From Sterolibacterium sp052034445 (GTDB taxonomy: Bacteria > Pseudomonadota > Gammaproteobacteria > Burkholderiales > Rhodocyclaceae): a stretch of DNA of 16,744 nt. A program made the translations under genes and the position numbers. Of the stretch, positions 15,371-16,744 are shown piece by piece. How positions within the stretch are numbered: position 1 is the first letter of the stretch; every line of letters starts with the position of its first letter. The notes under the pieces were generated by a model. It made no database searches. It was not told where the DNA came from and saw only the letters and a program-made list of their open reading frames with translations. Location of the stretch: NCBI GenBank assembly GCA_052034445.1, contig JBPOIN010000037.1, positions 1 to 16,744 on the forward strand. Direction: 5' to 3'.

Positions 15371-16744
15371 TCACTTCTTGTCTTTAACCTCTTCAAATTC
15401 CGCATCCACGACGTCGCCCTGATCCTTCTTGGCTTCGCCGGCGCCGCCAGCACCGGCGCCCTGGGCTGCGCCTTGTGCGGCTTGCTGTTCGGCATACACG
15501 GCTTCGCCGAGTTTCTGTGCGGCGGTCATCAGGGCTTCGGTCTTGGCTTCGATGGCGGCCTTGTCGGCGTCGGACTTGAGGATTTCCTCGGCGTCCTTGA
15601 GCGCGGCTTCGATCTTGGCCTTTTCGTCGGCGCCGACCTTGTCGCCGTGTTCAGCGAGCGACTTCTTGACCGAGTGCACCATCGAATCGCACTGGTTGCG
15701 GGCGTCGACCAGTTCGTGAGCCTTCTTGTCATCTTCGGCGTGGATTTCGGCGTCCTTCACCATGGCCTGGATTTCGGCTTCGGAAAGGCCGGAGTTGGCC
15801 TTGATGGTGATCTTGTTTTCCTTGCCGGTGGCCTTGTCCTTGGCCGAGACGTGCAGAATGCCGTTGGCATCGATGTCGAAGGTGACTTCGATCTGCGGCA
15901 TGCCGCGCTGGGCGGGCGGAATGTCGGACAGGTTGAACTGGCCGAGGCTCTTGTTGCCGGAGGCCATTTCGCGCTCGCCCTGCAGCACGTGAATCGTCAC
16001 GGCCGACTGGTTGTCTTCGGCGGTCGAGAAGACCTGGCTCTGCTTGGTCGGGATGGTGGTGTTCTTGGTGATGAGCTTGGTCATCACGCCGCCCAGGGTT
16101 TCGATGCCCAGGCTCAGCGGGGTCACGTCGAGCAGCAGCACGTCCTTGACTTCACCCTGCAGCACGCCGCCCTGGATCGAGGCGCCGATGGCGACGGCTT
16201 CGTCCGGGTTCACGTCCTTGCGCGGCTCCTTGCCGAAGAATTCTTTGACCTTCTCCTGCACCTTGGGCATGCGCGTCATGCCGCCGACCAGGATCACGTC
16301 GGAGATGTCGCCGACCTTGACGCCAGCATCCTTGATGGCGATGCGGCAGGGTTCGATGGTGCGCTGGATGAGTTCGTCGACCAGCGATTCGAACTTGGCG
16401 CGCGTGATTTTGAGCGTCAGGTGCTTGGGGCCCGAGGCATCGGCGGTGATGTAGGGCAGGTTGATTTCGGTTTGCTGCGAGCTGGAGAGCTCGATCTTGG
16501 CTTTTTCGGCGGCTTCCTTGAGGCGCTGCAGCGCCAGCACGTCGTTCTTCAGGTCGACGCCCTGTTCCTTCTTGAATTCGGTGACGATGTAGTCGATCAG
16601 GCGCTGGTCGAAGTCTTCGCCGCCGAGGAAGGTGTCGCCGTTGGTGGACAGCACTTCGAACTGGTGTTCGCCATCGACTTCGGCAATGTCGATGATGGAA
16701 ATGTCGAAGGTGCCGCCGCCGAGGTCGAATACGGCGATCTTGCG
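15371..16744 (-). CDS. dnaK: Chaperone protein DnaK (Hsp70), N-terminus outside the window
   Basis: The frame is open to the right edge. The visible 457 residues correspond to about residue 190 onward of an approximately 640-aa DnaK. The visible start is RKIAVFDLGGGTFDISII, the phosphate-2 ATP-binding motif, followed by GDTFLGGEDFD, DVILVGGMTRMPKVQ (adenosine motif), the linker VKDVLLLDVTPLSLG and the substrate-binding domain with GMPQIEVTFDIDANGILHVS. The helical lid carries an Ala/Gly/Gln-rich stretch, and the tail ends in GDVVDAEFEEVKDKK, close to the conserved EEV-type end. It uses ATP cycles to hold and release unfolded proteins, with DnaJ (next gene) and GrpE (not in the window). Its promoter cannot be seen. 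Confidence 0.99.
   Translation of the reverse strand, partial: RKIAVFDLGGGTFDISIIDIAEVDGEHQFEVLSTNGDTFLGGEDFDQRLIDYIVTEFKKEQGVDLKNDVLALQRLKEAAEKAKIELSSSQQTEINLPYITADASGPKHLTLKITRAKFESLVDELIQRTIEPCRIAIKDAGVKVGDISDVILVGGMTRMPKVQEKVKEFFGKEPRKDVNPDEAVAIGASIQGGVLQGEVKDVLLLDVTPLSLGIETLGGVMTKLITKNTTIPTKQSQVFSTAEDNQSAVTIHVLQGEREMASGNKSLGQFNLSDIPPAQRGMPQIEVTFDIDANGILHVSAKDKATGKENKITIKANSGLSEAEIQAMVKDAEIHAEDDKKAHELVDARNQCDSMVHSVKKSLAEHGDKVGADEKAKIEAALKDAEEILKSDADKAAIEAKTEALMTAAQKLGEAVYAEQQAAQGAAQGAGAGGAGEAKKDQGDVVDAEFEEVKDKK

Overview
The window looks like a chromosomal segment of a Betaproteobacterium, probably Nitrosomonadales-like. This is inferred from the roughly 60% GC content, the protein sequences, and the gene order cysS / TPR protein / L,D-transpeptidase / two cyclophilins / lpxH. 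No rRNA or marker gene settles the genus. Most of the window is housekeeping DNA. The less ordinary parts are a helicase/GIY-YIG cassette at the left edge, a Csp1-type copper-storage gene behind dnaJ, and several non-coding structures that seem to affect translation starts.

Layout. 1-1443 (+): the 3' end of a helicase-like gene overlaps a GIY-YIG nuclease-like gene by 8 bp. The stop codon of the second gene lies in the head of a GTAG-type palindromic (REP-like) element. 1444-1916 has no convincing gene. 1917-3263 (+): a RhlE-type DEAD-box RNA helicase. 3463-4929 (-): a soluble chemoreceptor with its sensory domain at the C-terminus, with a sigma-28-like promoter match just upstream. 4930-5387 has no convincing gene. 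5388-11687 (-): a probable six-gene run in transcription order: TPR/NTF2-like exported protein, YkuD L,D-transpeptidase with the same C-terminal domain, periplasmic cyclophilin, cytoplasmic cyclophilin, lpxH, recQ. A hairpin covers the lpxH ribosome binding site, and lpxH and recQ share an ATGA overlap. 11874-13271 (+): cysS, divergent from that run. 13546-13600: a perfect 24-bp-arm palindrome that should terminate transcription from both sides. 13625-16744 (-): dnaK (5' part outside the window), dnaJ, and a Tat-exported 13-cysteine Csp1-like protein.

How the genes work together. The six-gene run is mostly about the cell envelope and periplasm: peptidoglycan cross-linking, periplasmic folding, and lipid A synthesis. 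recQ is translationally attached at its end. dnaK and dnaJ form the Hsp70 machine, and the copper-storage gene sits in the same transcriptional direction, possibly with its own extended -10 promoter made partly from the dnaJ stop codon. The best leads for something undescribed are the helicase/GIY-YIG pair with its shared and repeated small motifs, the lpxH leader hairpin, the repeat-flanked element between dnaK and dnaJ, and the dnaKJ-csp linkage.
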